Shown: positions 18,553 to 26,958 of the stretch, one piece after another
Layout: each line of letters starts with the position of its first letter
Numbering within the stretch: the stretch's first letter is position 1
DNA from: Anaerolineae bacterium
GTDB taxonomy: Bacteria; Chloroflexota; Anaerolineae; Aggregatilineales; Phototrophicaceae
DNA length: 64,000 bases
Reading direction: 5' to 3'
Assembly: GCA_022821805.1 (NCBI GenBank)
Contig: JAJECX010000031.1
Location: 62,001-126,000 of the forward strand
Position numbers and translations under genes: made by a program
Notes under the pieces: model-generated
The model's database searches: none
What the model saw: only the letters and a program-made list of their open reading frames with translations
What the model was told of the DNA's origin: nothing

Positions 18553-20085
18553 TTAGTTCAAAGCGTAAAGATCAATGTATTTGTTTTCAAGATAAGCCAG
18601 CAGCGGCGCCGTATTCAGGCTCTCGCCGGAGACGCGTTTCAGCAGCTCGTCGGCGCGGTACGCTCGTCCATGGCGATAAATGTTCTCTGTCAGCCAGGTG
18701 AGCAGCGGCTGATAATCGCCGGCTGCCAGTTGCGCGGCTAAATCGGGCATCTGCTCGCGGGCAGCCGCCAGGACTTGCGCCGCCATGATATTGCCGATGG
18801 TGTAGGTGGGGAAGCTGCCAAAACCGCCGAATGACCAATGCACGTCTTGCAAGACGCCGCGCCGATCGTCGGGCGGAGTCAACCCGAGGTATTCTTGCAT
18901 CTTGGCGTTCCAGACTTCCGGTAGATCGTCGACGGCGATTGCGCCTTCCAGCAGCGCTATTTCTATCTCCGTGCGCAGCATGATATGCAGGTTGTAAGTG
19001 ACTTCGTCGGCTTCCACCCGTATCAAGCTCGGACGCACGCGATTGACCGCTCGATAAAAGAGTTCCGCATCGGCCGCTGCCAGCTGCTGTGGGAATGCCG
19101 CCCGCAGGCGCCCGAAATGACGCCCCCAGAATGCAGGGCTGCGCCCGATCTGATTCTCCCAAAGGCGTGATGAGAACTCATGGGCGCCAAAGCTCGCGCC
19201 GCCGACTGCGTACTGCCCGAGGAAATCGGCTGTCAGCGCCGTTCGCGTCAGCTCCGGTGCGATGTTCTGCTCGTAGAGTCCGTGGCCCGCTTCATGCAGC
19301 GCGGCGAAGAGCGACATCGGCAGATAGTTGGCGTCGTAGCGCGTCGTGATGCGCACATCGTCGCGCGTGAACGAGATCTCGAAGGGGTGCGGCGCGCTGT
19401 CCAGCCGGCCCCGGTCATAGTCAAATCCGATCAGCTCGGTCAGCTCGCGGCAGAGCTTCTTTTGCGCCGCGAGATCGTATTCCGCTTCCCAGAGGTCGAT
19501 GGCTAGCGGCTCGTCGACGGCGACGATTCGCGCCAAGAGCGGTGAGATGCCGGCTTTCAATTCGGCGAAGATCTGATGCAGGCGAGCGGCGGTCATGCCC
19601 GGTTCGAATTGCAGGATCAGCGCGTCGAAGGGGTGGTCATCATAGCCAATTGCCTCCGCCAATTCGATGTTGAGCGCCAGCATACCCTTTAGGTAAGGCT
19701 TGAAGCGGGGGAAGTCGTTTTCGGCTCTCGCCTTCGCCCATACCGCTTCCGACTCGGCGCCAAGCGCCGCCATGCGAGCGACAAGTTCAGCAGGTATCCG
19801 CTTCTGAATCTCGTAGGCGTCGCGCGTTTGTCGCAGGGCGCGCGCCCGATAAGAATCGCTATCGGCGCTGGCGACTTCGTTTTCGGCCGCATCCAGCAAA
19901 CGCGCCGTTTCGTCGCTGACGAAGATGGACTTGGCCAGGGTCGTCAGCGACGCCAGCTGCCGACCTCGGCTGGATGCGCCAGCGGCGGGCATCATCGTGC
20001 GCATATCCCACTTCAGCGTGTTCAATATGCAAAGCAGGTCGTGGTACTTGGCGATATGCGCCGTGAAGTCATCGTATGCGGTCAT
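18553..20085 (-). CDS. M32 family zinc carboxypeptidase (Taq/thermostable carboxypeptidase)
   Basis: Cytoplasmic metallocarboxypeptidase removing C-terminal amino acids from peptides (510 aa, normal length). The zinc motif HEAGH is present in ALHEAGHGLYEQ, and the M32 signatures RYDANYLP and GHFGRLR-type region plus WSFGGFGSFPTYTIGNIMAAQ near the C-terminus are clear. It lies 19 bp upstream of the GH3 gene on the same strand. A housekeeping peptide-degradation role is likely; its place beside sugar genes may be accidental. Confidence 0.93.
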   Translation of the reverse strand: MTAYDDFTAHIAKYHDLLCILNTLKWDMRTMMPAAGASSRGRQLASLTTLAKSIFVSDETARLLDAAENEVASADSDSYRARALRQTRDAYEIQKRIPAELVARMAALGAESEAVWAKARAENDFPRFKPYLKGMLALNIELAEAIGYDDHPFDALILQFEPGMTAARLHQIFAELKAGISPLLARIVAVDEPLAIDLWEAEYDLAAQKKLCRELTELIGFDYDRGRLDSAPHPFEISFTRDDVRITTRYDANYLPMSLFAALHEAGHGLYEQNIAPELTRTALTADFLGQYAVGGASFGAHEFSSRLWENQIGRSPAFWGRHFGRLRAAFPQQLAAADAELFYRAVNRVRPSLIRVEADEVTYNLHIMLRTEIEIALLEGAIAVDDLPEVWNAKMQEYLGLTPPDDRRGVLQDVHWSFGGFGSFPTYTIGNIMAAQVLAAAREQMPDLAAQLAAGDYQPLLTWLTENIYRHGRAYRADELLKRVSGESLNTAPLLAYLENKYIDLYALN

Positions 20086-20112
20086 AGGCTTGTCCCATTT
20101 CCCTTAGAAGGA

Positions 20113-20140
20113 CTGTAGGGGCGAGACTTGGGTCGCCCTA
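20113..20140. repeat. Intergenic palindrome, family A
   Basis: CTGTAGGGGCGAGAC...GGGTCGCCC in the spacer between the M32 and SDR genes. It is uninterrupted and 15 bp from an interrupted copy. Confidence 0.8.
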
Positions 20141-20154
20141 ATGTCGTCGGATGC

Positions 20155-20206
20155 GGTAGGGCGAGACAAGGGGCGCGTAGACACGGCCCGTCTCTCGCCC
20201 CTACAG
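20155..20206. repeat. Intergenic palindrome, family A, interrupted by a 22-bp insert
   Basis: Left arm GTAGGGCGAGA with CAAG, right arm TCTCGCCCCTAC. The arms are complementary once the 22 bp at 20171-20192 are removed. Confidence 0.8.
20171..20192. repeat. 22-bp insert, GCGTAGACAC core (copy 1)
   Basis: GGGC, then GCGTAGACACG, then GCCC, then GTC. The four-base arms are complementary around an 11-base loop. Excision restores the surrounding palindrome exactly. Confidence 0.75.
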
Positions 20207-20228
20207 TTTCCACTTCGGTGAACGTCGG

Positions 20229-21011
20229 CTAAATCGACCGCATTGAGCCGCCATCGACGCGCAAGGTGGCGCCGGTGATATAGCTGGCGGCGGGCGAGAG
20301 CAGGAAGGCGCCGGCCGCGCCGAAGTCGTCGATCGTGCCATAACGCCCCAGCGGAATACTGGCGATGGCGCGCGCTTGCACCTCGTCCATGCTCATGCCC
20401 GTTTTCTCCGAGGTGACGGCGTCAAGCTGAGCGACGCGGTCGGTATCAATGCGCCCTGGTATCAAGTTGTTGACGCGAATGCCGTCACCGGCAAGCTCAT
20501 CCGCCATGGTCTTGACCAGGCCGGCCACGCCGGCGCGCATGATGGTGGACAAGCCAAGACGAGGCGACGGCTCCTTGATCGAGCTGGAGGTGACCGTCAG
20601 TATTGATCCACCATTGGTCATGTGCGGAATCGCCATCCGCATCATGCGAAAGCTGCTGAGCAGGGTCAGCTCAAAGGCAGCCTGTAAGTCGTCATCGTTT
20701 ACTTCCACGATGGTCATGGCGGGTGGTCCGCCAGCGTTGACCACCAGGCAATCGACGGCGCCCCAAGCGGCAGCGGTCTTATCCACCCAGGCTTGAATAT
20801 CGGCGGCTGACCGCACATCGCAGGCGGTGGCGAGCGTCTCGACGCCGCAGTCATTGGCGAGCGTCGCGGCTGCTGCGGCGACTTCAGCGTCGCTGCGGCT
20901 GCAGAGCGATACCTTCGCGCCGTTGGCAGCCAGCGCCTTGGCAATGCCGTAACCCAAGCCCTTGCTCGACGCGGCCACCAATGCAGTCTTATCTTTTAAT
21001 CCCAAATCCAT
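20229..21011 (-). CDS. Classical SDR-fold oxidoreductase lacking the catalytic Tyr/Lys
   Basis: 260-aa short-chain dehydrogenase/reductase fold. The cofactor motif AASSKGLGYGIA (residues 13-24) and VNAGG (91-95) are intact. The normal YxxxK active site is replaced: the aligned positions are Ser155 and Arg159 (STIMR before AGVAGLVK). Ser142-144 (TSSS) remains. It may therefore be a divergent oxidoreductase, or use another acid/base, or bind rather than convert its ligand. AGGAG precedes the ATG. It is upstream of M32/GH3 in a minus-strand run, separated by two family A repeats. Confidence 0.87.
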   Translation of the reverse strand: MDLGLKDKTALVAASSKGLGYGIAKALAANGAKVSLCSRSDAEVAAAAATLANDCGVETLATACDVRSAADIQAWVDKTAAAWGAVDCLVVNAGGPPAMTIVEVNDDDLQAAFELTLLSSFRMMRMAIPHMTNGGSILTVTSSSIKEPSPRLGLSTIMRAGVAGLVKTMADELAGDGIRVNNLIPGRIDTDRVAQLDAVTSEKTGMSMDEVQARAIASIPLGRYGTIDDFGAAGAFLLSPAASYITGATLRVDGGSMRSI

Positions 21012-21027
21012 GTTGCTTTCTCTCCTG

Positions 21028-21396
21028 TCACTTCACCAATTGCGTCAATAATCCTTGAACAGCATATACGTCTACACTGCGGTTGAACTTCTTTTTGATG
21101 GGCTGCGGATTGCTGCCGATCCAAAGTTTGCGTTCGGCGTCCAAATCAAACGCGCCGGTGGTCTCCACGCTGTACATCGTGATTTTGCCGTAGGGAATCG
21201 AAAGGTATTCCTTTTTCCGCCCGGTCATGCCTTGGACGTCCACCAATATAAGTCGGCTATCGGTGAAGGTCCAGGTGTCGCGGATGACCTTGAAGCCGGC
21301 GTATGCCTGCTCATGCTCAGCCAATAGCCTGCTGAAATCACGCTGCGGATTTTCGCTGCTTATAGCGCCTGCGTTGCTGAGCAATCTGCAAAACAT
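21028..21396 (-). CDS. Bacterial PH-domain protein (bPH_1/DUF1696-like)
   Basis: 122-aa soluble protein matching the bacterial pleckstrin-homology family: FTDSRLILVDVQGMTGRKKEYLSIPY followed by SVETTGAFDLDAERKLWI are hallmark strands. I start it at ATG 21396 because the family begins there (MFCRLLSNAG) rather than at the longer upstream start. The cellular role of this family is poorly defined; oligomeric ring formation and stress links are reported for relatives. It is 17 bp upstream of the SDR gene, on the same strand. Confidence 0.8.
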   Translation of the reverse strand: MFCRLLSNAGAISSENPQRDFSRLLAEHEQAYAGFKVIRDTWTFTDSRLILVDVQGMTGRKKEYLSIPYGKITMYSVETTGAFDLDAERKLWIGSNPQPIKKKFNRSVDVYAVQGLLTQLVK

Positions 21397-21507
21397 GAGC
21401 GCTTCAATCCTCTTGTGCCTTAATTGTCGAGAGCGATTATATCGCTCGCGCGGCAATTGTTCAGTATGGAAACGCGGGCGATCGCCGGCCGACATCGCCG
21501 CGCTCGA

Positions 21508-21660
21508 CTAGAGCTCATTGCTATTCTCGTCCACACAATATCGTTGCCGCTTCCAGTCGATCCCGGCATTACCCAGGTCAGGTTCCACTTGCGCAACCGT
21601 CATGCCGGGCTTCGCCGCGAGAATGAGCGCCTCAGGAATCAATTCGCGCGAATACCTCAT
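21508..21660 (-). pseudogene. Remnant of an IS3-type transposase OrfA (HTH_Tnp_1)
   Basis: Fifty codons read MRYSRELIPEALILAAKPGM then TVAQVEPDLG, which resembles the N-terminal helix-turn-helix of IS3-family OrfA (RYSxEFKxEAVRLA...GxSVAQVARxLGI). The following recognition-helix WR motif is degraded, OrfB is absent and no terminal inverted repeats are visible. I read it as the last trace of an old insertion. Confidence 0.5.
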
Positions 21661-21834
21661 TATCGATCTCCATCTGCCATGCTCGCCCGATTGTATTGGA
21701 GAAACTTGCTGTCCGCACAGTCGGGGCAAGTTCAGACCGCCTCATAGCCCGGTGAAGAGATTTCAAACCCCTCGTGTTGCTGGCTCTTCCGCGAAACTGG
21801 GTATTGGCGATTTGCCGGAGGCTATCTTCAATTT

Positions 21835-22818
21835 TTAATCTCCGGTCTCCTGACACGCGGCGATTTGGGCGTAAATGGCGGTTTCATCGGCCACCAGCCA
21901 CTCACTCGCGATCATGCCATCATGTAATTCAAAATGGGAGATCCCCAGGATGGCTACCGGGGCATTTGTTGGCGCTCCATATCGACCGTGACCACCGTGC
22001 GTGCCGCAGAATGTCCAGCGTATTGCCACCCTAACAGCCCGATCATTCTGTTGGCGAACGATGACATGATGCGGCTCGAAGCGTCCGTCGGGCAGCGAGG
22101 CTGTTATGCTAGCAACCATATTGCTAATCGGTTCGCGACCGTAGCTAAGATGACCGCTTGGACCTTCAAACCGCGTCGCCGGCACATATTGTTCAGCAAC
22201 AATGTTGAGATGCTTCCCGTTCCACAGCGCGTCATAAGCGTCGATAATGCGGTTGGCGATGGCGCTATCCCCTAGGATGGTCAAGCCGTTTTCGTCTGCC
22301 CAACGCTCGCGCATGGCTTCGTTGCCGATGGCGTAGGCCCGGGGATTGCGCTTGCCCAGGGAAAAGCCATGCGCCACCGGATCCATGCCGAGCTGCTGGA
22401 CAAATGATGCATGGTCGCGCAGTTTCCATTCCTCGACGACCTGGTTGTCGCGGCACAGGCAGTCGGCGATGCCCAGGCCTTGGTAAGCGCGTCCGGTCGC
22501 CGGACCCAAGTCGCTGTCTCCCATGTGCCTGCCAACTGAACGCACGCGATGCGATGAATAGAAACCGCTGGGCTTGTCGCCAATGATGACGTCATCCGCC
22601 AGTGGTTTCCTGTTGGCGAAAATGTGCATCTGCTCCAGGGTTTCATTTAGTATTTCTTCGGCTGTGTTCATGACGCCATGCGGGGAGCGTATCGGGCAGA
22701 CGGGCGCGTACCAATCACGAATGCGCCCCACATTTTCTTCTTCCCAAATGATGTAGGTAATGTCGATGATATATTGCTCCGGCGTTTCAAATTCCGGCGC
22801 AAAGTTTTCCATACCCAT
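21835..22818 (-). CDS. Tandem NTF2/SnoaL-like domain protein
   Basis: 327 aa with two NTF2-like alpha+beta barrels: about residues 10-150 (YIIDITYIIWEEENVGRIRDWY...HGVMNTAEEIL) and about 185-325 (AIANRIIDAYDALWNGKHLNIV...SGHLSYGREPISNMV). Such domains bind or isomerise small hydrophobic molecules, as in polyketide cyclases and ester cyclases. ATG 22818 with GGAG 6 bp upstream is preferred over the TTG at 22830. A single-domain relative lies 1.3 kb away at 24107. The substrate is unknown. Confidence 0.75.
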   Translation of the reverse strand: MGMENFAPEFETPEQYIIDITYIIWEEENVGRIRDWYAPVCPIRSPHGVMNTAEEILNETLEQMHIFANRKPLADDVIIGDKPSGFYSSHRVRSVGRHMGDSDLGPATGRAYQGLGIADCLCRDNQVVEEWKLRDHASFVQQLGMDPVAHGFSLGKRNPRAYAIGNEAMRERWADENGLTILGDSAIANRIIDAYDALWNGKHLNIVAEQYVPATRFEGPSGHLSYGREPISNMVASITASLPDGRFEPHHVIVRQQNDRAVRVAIRWTFCGTHGGHGRYGAPTNAPVAILGISHFELHDGMIASEWLVADETAIYAQIAACQETGD

Positions 22819-22931
22819 GCCGTTCTCCAATTCAGATTGAGGTTCTCAATATTGACCGGGCTCAACGGCGATGTCGGCGGCGATCGCAGAAATGTTTCAC
22901 GTCCTCCGCGCCTTGGCGGCCCAGCCCGCGC

Positions 22932-23846
22932 CTATGCGTCCGCTGGCGGATGAACTGGCGTGCTTTGCTCGCCGCTTTCGAGCAGCTCCGTATACCGTTG
23001 ATTCAGCAATTGCGTGATGGGGCCTGGCTTGCCGCCGCCAATCTGTCGCCCGTCTAGTTCTCTGACGGCGAAGATGCCGCCCGCTGTGCTGGTCAGGAAA
23101 ACCTCGTCAGCGTTGTAGAGATCGAAGGCCGTCAATCTGCCAACGACGGTCTCCATTCCCGCCGCCGCCGCCAACTCCATGACAGTCTGTCGGGTCACGC
23201 CGACCAGGATGTTCTCGCCCGGGGTGTACAACACGCCTTGCTTGGCGATGAAGACATTGTAGCCCGGCGCCTCGGCAACGTAGCCGCCGATGTCCAACTC
23301 AATTGCCTCGTCGAGCCCGGCTTCGTTGGCCTCCATGCGCATCAGGATGTGATTCAGGTAATTGCAGCACTTGATCTTTGCATCCAGGGACTCGGAAGGA
23401 ATCCTGCGCATGGATGATATGCCGGCCCTGATGCCTTCTTGCTGTACGCCGCTGTCGATGAGGCTGAGGTAAGGGATGGCGAAGGCGATCAGGTTCGGCT
23501 CGCAATTATAGGGACTCATCAGGGGCATGCGTCCCACGCCGCGCGTGACGATGATTTTGATGTAGGCGCTTTCAAGCTTGTTGCGCCGCATGATCTCGAG
23601 AACGACCTCCCTGACGCCCGCCTTGTCGAGAGGGATTTCAATCTTCAGGGCGTGAGCGGATTCGAATAGCCGGTCGATATGTTCGTCCAGTTTGAACACC
23701 TTGCCGCCCCAGGCGCAGGCTGTGTCGAAAACGGCGTCGCCATAGAGCACGGCATGGTCAAAGATAGAGACCCGAGCCTCGTTTTCAGGGACATATTCCC
23801 CGCCAATGTAGACCTGGCGCTCCGCACTGCCTGTTCCAATGTTCAT
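22932..23846 (-). CDS. Class IV PLP aminotransferase (IlvE/D-amino acid transaminase-like)
   Basis: Branched-chain or D-amino acid aminotransferase-like enzyme (304 aa). SIFDHAVLYGDAVFDTAC near the N-terminus, Arg59 in HIDRLF (phosphate contact) and the Schiff-base Lys159 in IKCCNYLNHIL are present. The C-terminal half shows GVTRQTVMELA and TSTAGGIFAV. The Shine-Dalgarno GGGAGG precedes the ATG. Motifs alone do not separate IlvE from D-alanine transaminase or 4-amino-4-deoxychorismate lyase. IlvE-like is most likely. Confidence 0.88.
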   Translation of the reverse strand: MNIGTGSAERQVYIGGEYVPENEARVSIFDHAVLYGDAVFDTACAWGGKVFKLDEHIDRLFESAHALKIEIPLDKAGVREVVLEIMRRNKLESAYIKIIVTRGVGRMPLMSPYNCEPNLIAFAIPYLSLIDSGVQQEGIRAGISSMRRIPSESLDAKIKCCNYLNHILMRMEANEAGLDEAIELDIGGYVAEAPGYNVFIAKQGVLYTPGENILVGVTRQTVMELAAAAGMETVVGRLTAFDLYNADEVFLTSTAGGIFAVRELDGRQIGGGKPGPITQLLNQRYTELLESGEQSTPVHPPADA

Positions 23847-23999
23847 CCCGTTCGCCTCCCTGCGCGCTAATGTCTCGTCAGATTATGTCGGTTGTTCGTC
23901 GGCCAGACTGCCCGGACAACAAGCTGCTGGCGCGAAGACGGATTATGCGGCATGAGCGTCATCTGCGCCGCAATACGTCTGTCCGCATTTTGGATGCAG

Positions 24000-24005
24000 T
24001 ATAAT
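24000..24005 (+). promoter_or_regulatory. Possible -10 box upstream of SnoaL-like gene
   Basis: A perfect TATAAT at 24000-24005 in the 260-bp divergent spacer, 102 bp before the ATG at 24107. The -35 position (GTCTGT) is poor, so this is tentative. Confidence 0.3.
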
Positions 24006-24106
24006 TTTAATCCAGTGTCAAGCAATAGGCGTTGCGCCTGCAAGGCATTAGACGCTTGGCGGTCGCGTAAGGCATTTATCAGACTATTGGCCCAGGAGAT
24101 GAAGAT

Positions 24107-24601
24107 ATGTCAACGGAAAAAAGCAGAGAAGAACAGAACAAGGAGCTGATCGAGCGCCTGTACGTAGCGCTCAACAAAAGCGTACTCGGAATTATGGAGG
24201 AGTTTTGGACCGAGGACATGGCCTGGTACGGTCCGGCGGGCATCGGCACCCTGCGCGGCGTCAAGCAATTCGAGGAGGTCTTGCGCAAGCCCGCCATCAA
24301 TGCGATTCCCGACAAGGTGGCGCGCGACGAGATCCGCATCGCTGAGGGCGACTATGTAGCCGCGCACGGTTATCAGCATGCTACCCACACCGGGGACTGG
24401 TTCGGTGTTCCCGCCAGCGGAAAGCCAATCAAGCTGCGCTATATGGATTTCTGGCGCGTCGAGGGGGATAAGTTGGCGGAGAACTGGGTGCTCATCGACA
24501 TCCTCGGCTTTCTGGAGCAAGTGGGTTACGACATCGACAAGGTACTCGCTTTCATTGGCTCCAAGCCGCCTGAGTTCTTTGACAAGGTGGAGACAGACTG
24601 A
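24107..24601 (+). CDS. SnoaL-like/ester cyclase family protein
   Basis: 164-aa single NTF2-like domain. KELIERLYVALNKS at the N-terminus and GVKQFEEVLRKPAINAIPD, with YMDFWRVEGDKLAENW, match the ester cyclase/SnoaL pattern, where His/Asp residues line a hydrophobic pocket. AGGAG lies about 9 bp before the ATG. It is divergent from the class IV aminotransferase and convergent with the DapA-like gene, so it is probably monocistronic. The substrate is unknown. Confidence 0.8.
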   Translation: MSTEKSREEQNKELIERLYVALNKSVLGIMEEFWTEDMAWYGPAGIGTLRGVKQFEEVLRKPAINAIPDKVARDEIRIAEGDYVAAHGYQHATHTGDWFGVPASGKPIKLRYMDFWRVEGDKLAENWVLIDILGFLEQVGYDIDKVLAFIGSKPPEFFDKVETD

Positions 24602-24731
24602 AATTCGAGGACGCGCGCGAAAGCTGAAAATAGCTCGCCTGAGAACAGGCATGTCGCCTTTCAAGACTAGACCGATATGCAGTTGACGAATGATGTCGGT
24701 TCGCGTCCATGCTACCGATTTTACGCTCTTG

Positions 24732-24757
24732 CGGGCGACTCACAGAGTCGCCCCTGC
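24732..24757. repeat. Intergenic palindrome, family A
   Basis: GGGCGACTC-ACA-GAGTCGCCCCTG; 9-bp perfect arms, between two convergent genes. This is the intact form of the copy interrupted at 44674. Confidence 0.85.
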
Positions 24758-24773
24758 ACATTTGTCCGCGCGA

Positions 24774-25685
24774 CTATAGACATACCTTCCGAGTCAGATC
24801 GTTAATGCCAACGCGCTTCAGCAGCCAATCGATTTCGGCTTCTGTGCCGGCGTCAATGGGATTGTAGGGCTCTCTGGGCGTGGCGTTGGCGATGGCGCCC
24901 CGCCGCTGGAGCAGCGCCTTTCGTATAGTCAGATTAATCACCGGTTGATTCTCGTACCGGATCAGCGGCAGGTATTTGTCAAATATCGCTTCCGCTTCGC
25001 GTTTTCGTCCGTCTTTGAATGCCTCGTAAACCGCCACCAGGATTTCGGTGAAGGCGAAGCCAGTCATCGTGCCGGAGGCGCCGCGTCCCAACTCTTCCAG
25101 CAGAAACATGCCGCCAAGCCCGCCGAAGATCTCGAACTTGTCCGTGCATCCCCGGATGGCGTCGATCTTTTGCATCAGCGGCGGATCCTCCAGTTTGAGG
25201 TAGCGCGCGTTGGGAATGGCTTCGGCGATTTGCGCCAGCGCTTGCGGCGACATGATCACATCGTTAACCGGTGGAAAGTCTTGCACCACGATGGGTCCGC
25301 TGATTGTCTCGGCGATCTCGCTGTACAAGGCGAGGATTGCCGGATCGGATTTGTCCTCCATCGGCGGCGGGGCGATCATCACGCCATCGGCGCCAGCGGC
25401 GAAAGCCGCTTCACTGAGCGAGATGCAGGTCTCAAGCTGGCTGTGGCTCGCGCCAACGACGATAGGGATAGCGCCAGCTACAGTCTTGACCACCGTGTCC
25501 ATGACCGCTTTGCGTTCATCGACGCTGAGCTTGGCCGCCTCGCCCATGACGCCCAGGATGGTCAAGCCTTGCGCGCCCACGTCCATTTGGAAGCGCGCGA
25601 GCCGCCGCAAGCTGTCGTAATCGACGGCGTAATCGGCGCTGAAGGGCGTGGCGAGAATGTTGAAAATGCCGCTTATCTTGCCCAC
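24774..25685 (-). CDS. DapA/N-acetylneuraminate lyase superfamily aldolase
   Basis: Class I aldolase/dehydratase (303 aa) of the dihydrodipicolinate synthase family. The Schiff-base lysine is Lys164 in ARYLKLEDPP. The GTTGE-type loop reads GVMGE (45-49). The catalytic tyrosine position of YNVP is replaced by QDFP (135-138), so it is unlikely to be true DapA and may act on a different pyruvate-derived or keto acid substrate. The start is GTG at 25685, three bases after the upstream amidohydrolase stop, with AGGAG in place. It is the last gene of a seven-gene minus-strand operon of ring-opening hydrolases. Confidence 0.88.
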   Translation of the reverse strand: MGKISGIFNILATPFSADYAVDYDSLRRLARFQMDVGAQGLTILGVMGEAAKLSVDERKAVMDTVVKTVAGAIPIVVGASHSQLETCISLSEAAFAAGADGVMIAPPPMEDKSDPAILALYSEIAETISGPIVVQDFPPVNDVIMSPQALAQIAEAIPNARYLKLEDPPLMQKIDAIRGCTDKFEIFGGLGGMFLLEELGRGASGTMTGFAFTEILVAVYEAFKDGRKREAEAIFDKYLPLIRYENQPVINLTIRKALLQRRGAIANATPREPYNPIDAGTEAEIDWLLKRVGINDLTRKVCL

Positions 25686-25688
25686 AAC

Positions 25689-26927
25689 TCATGCTCCTAT
25701 CATTTGTTTGCCAGCGACGTAAACCGCCTTGATGTGTTCCAGCGCATTGAGGTCAGCCAGCGGGTCGCCATTGATGACGATGATATCGGCCGCCTTGCCC
25801 GCTTCCAGGCTGCCCAGGCTTTCATCCAGCTTGTTGACTTTTGCCGCTACAATGGTGGCGCTGCGCAGGGCGTCGTAGTTGTCGCGCTTGACGCCCAACT
25901 CGACCATGAATTTGAGTTCAGGCGCGACGACATCATGGCCGACCACCGGGCTGCCGGCATCGGTGCCAAAAGCGATTGTCGCGCCCGCTTCCGCCGCTCT
26001 CACCAAGCCATTGAAGCGTTCGCGGCTGGCGACGGCGGCTTGACGCTCGGCGATTTTCCATGCGGGGATATCGTATTGACGCGCGATTTCCGCCTGCGCT
26101 TGCATTACCAGCGGCGCGAAGGTGGTTACGATGGGGATATCCTTATCCAGCAGCAATTGAATCGTCTCATCGCTCATGCCGCCGCCGTGCTCAATGACAT
26201 CGACGCCGAATTCGGCGACGCGCCGAATGACGCTGTCGAAGGTGGCGTGCGCCGTTATCGTTAAGCCCATTCGATGTGTTTCATCAATGACGGCATGCAG
26301 CTCTTCGTCAGTGAATTCAATCGTATCGTGGCTGCCCATGATCTTGATGAGATCAGCGCCGCCCTTCACCTGATCACGCACCGCCCGCCGCATCTCGTCG
26401 GCGCCGCTCGCTTCGCGGCAGCACCAGAAAGTATGCCCGCCGGTTTGGATTATGGCTTCGCCGACGATGAGCAGGCGTGGTCCGGGAAAGATGCCTTGCT
26501 CCACCGCCTGCTTGGCGAAGAAGTTGCTTTGGTTCATGCCCAGGTCGCGCACCAGCGTGATGCCGGCGCGCAAGCTCTTCAGCATATTGCCGGCGCATTT
26601 GTACGCGCTGATCTCGGGCCGGTCGTCCAGCGATTGGCGCGCCAGATCATGCACGCCATCCCATGCCAGATGGGCGTGCGAGTTGATTAAACCCGGCATT
26701 ATTGTCTTGCCGCTGCAGTCGATAACCTCGCCCGCGGCCTCGTCCAAATCGCTCATCGGTCCGACAGATTTGATTCGCCCGTCTTTGATCTCGACGAAGC
26801 CATTTGGGATGATTTCATCGCCGCGGCAGGTCAGCAGGCGCCCGTTCGCCAAGACGCGATGGGGCGCCGGGATATCGAACATTGGCTTGATGATTTTTTC
26901 GAAGCGCCAGGCTGGTGCTTCTGGCAT
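25689..26927 (-). CDS. Metal-dependent amidohydrolase (imidazolonepropionase/Xaa-Pro dipeptidase-like)
   Basis: 412-aa amidohydrolase-superfamily TIM barrel. Metal ligands are seen in SHAHLAWD (HxH), a lysine in LIKIMGSH, histidines in TAHATFDS and VIEHGGG, and the aspartate in AFGTDAGSPV, the full binuclear set. N- and C-terminal strands form the usual beta sandwich (PNGFVEIKDGRI; LEAGKAADIIVINGDPL). An AAAGGGATGAG stretch precedes the ATG. It is 31 bp downstream of an allantoinase-like gene in the same operon, so a cyclic amide or acylated amino acid substrate is plausible. Confidence 0.88.
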   Translation of the reverse strand: MPEAPAWRFEKIIKPMFDIPAPHRVLANGRLLTCRGDEIIPNGFVEIKDGRIKSVGPMSDLDEAAGEVIDCSGKTIMPGLINSHAHLAWDGVHDLARQSLDDRPEISAYKCAGNMLKSLRAGITLVRDLGMNQSNFFAKQAVEQGIFPGPRLLIVGEAIIQTGGHTFWCCREASGADEMRRAVRDQVKGGADLIKIMGSHDTIEFTDEELHAVIDETHRMGLTITAHATFDSVIRRVAEFGVDVIEHGGGMSDETIQLLLDKDIPIVTTFAPLVMQAQAEIARQYDIPAWKIAERQAAVASRERFNGLVRAAEAGATIAFGTDAGSPVVGHDVVAPELKFMVELGVKRDNYDALRSATIVAAKVNKLDESLGSLEAGKAADIIVINGDPLADLNALEHIKAVYVAGKQMIGA

Positions 26928-26958
26928 GGGCTCATCCCTTTCTCAGGCGCCCCGGGCG

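Noticed and set aside
24774-25685. True DapA (lysine biosynthesis)
   Set aside because: The YNVP tyrosine motif is QDFP and the context is catabolic, not lysine biosynthesis.
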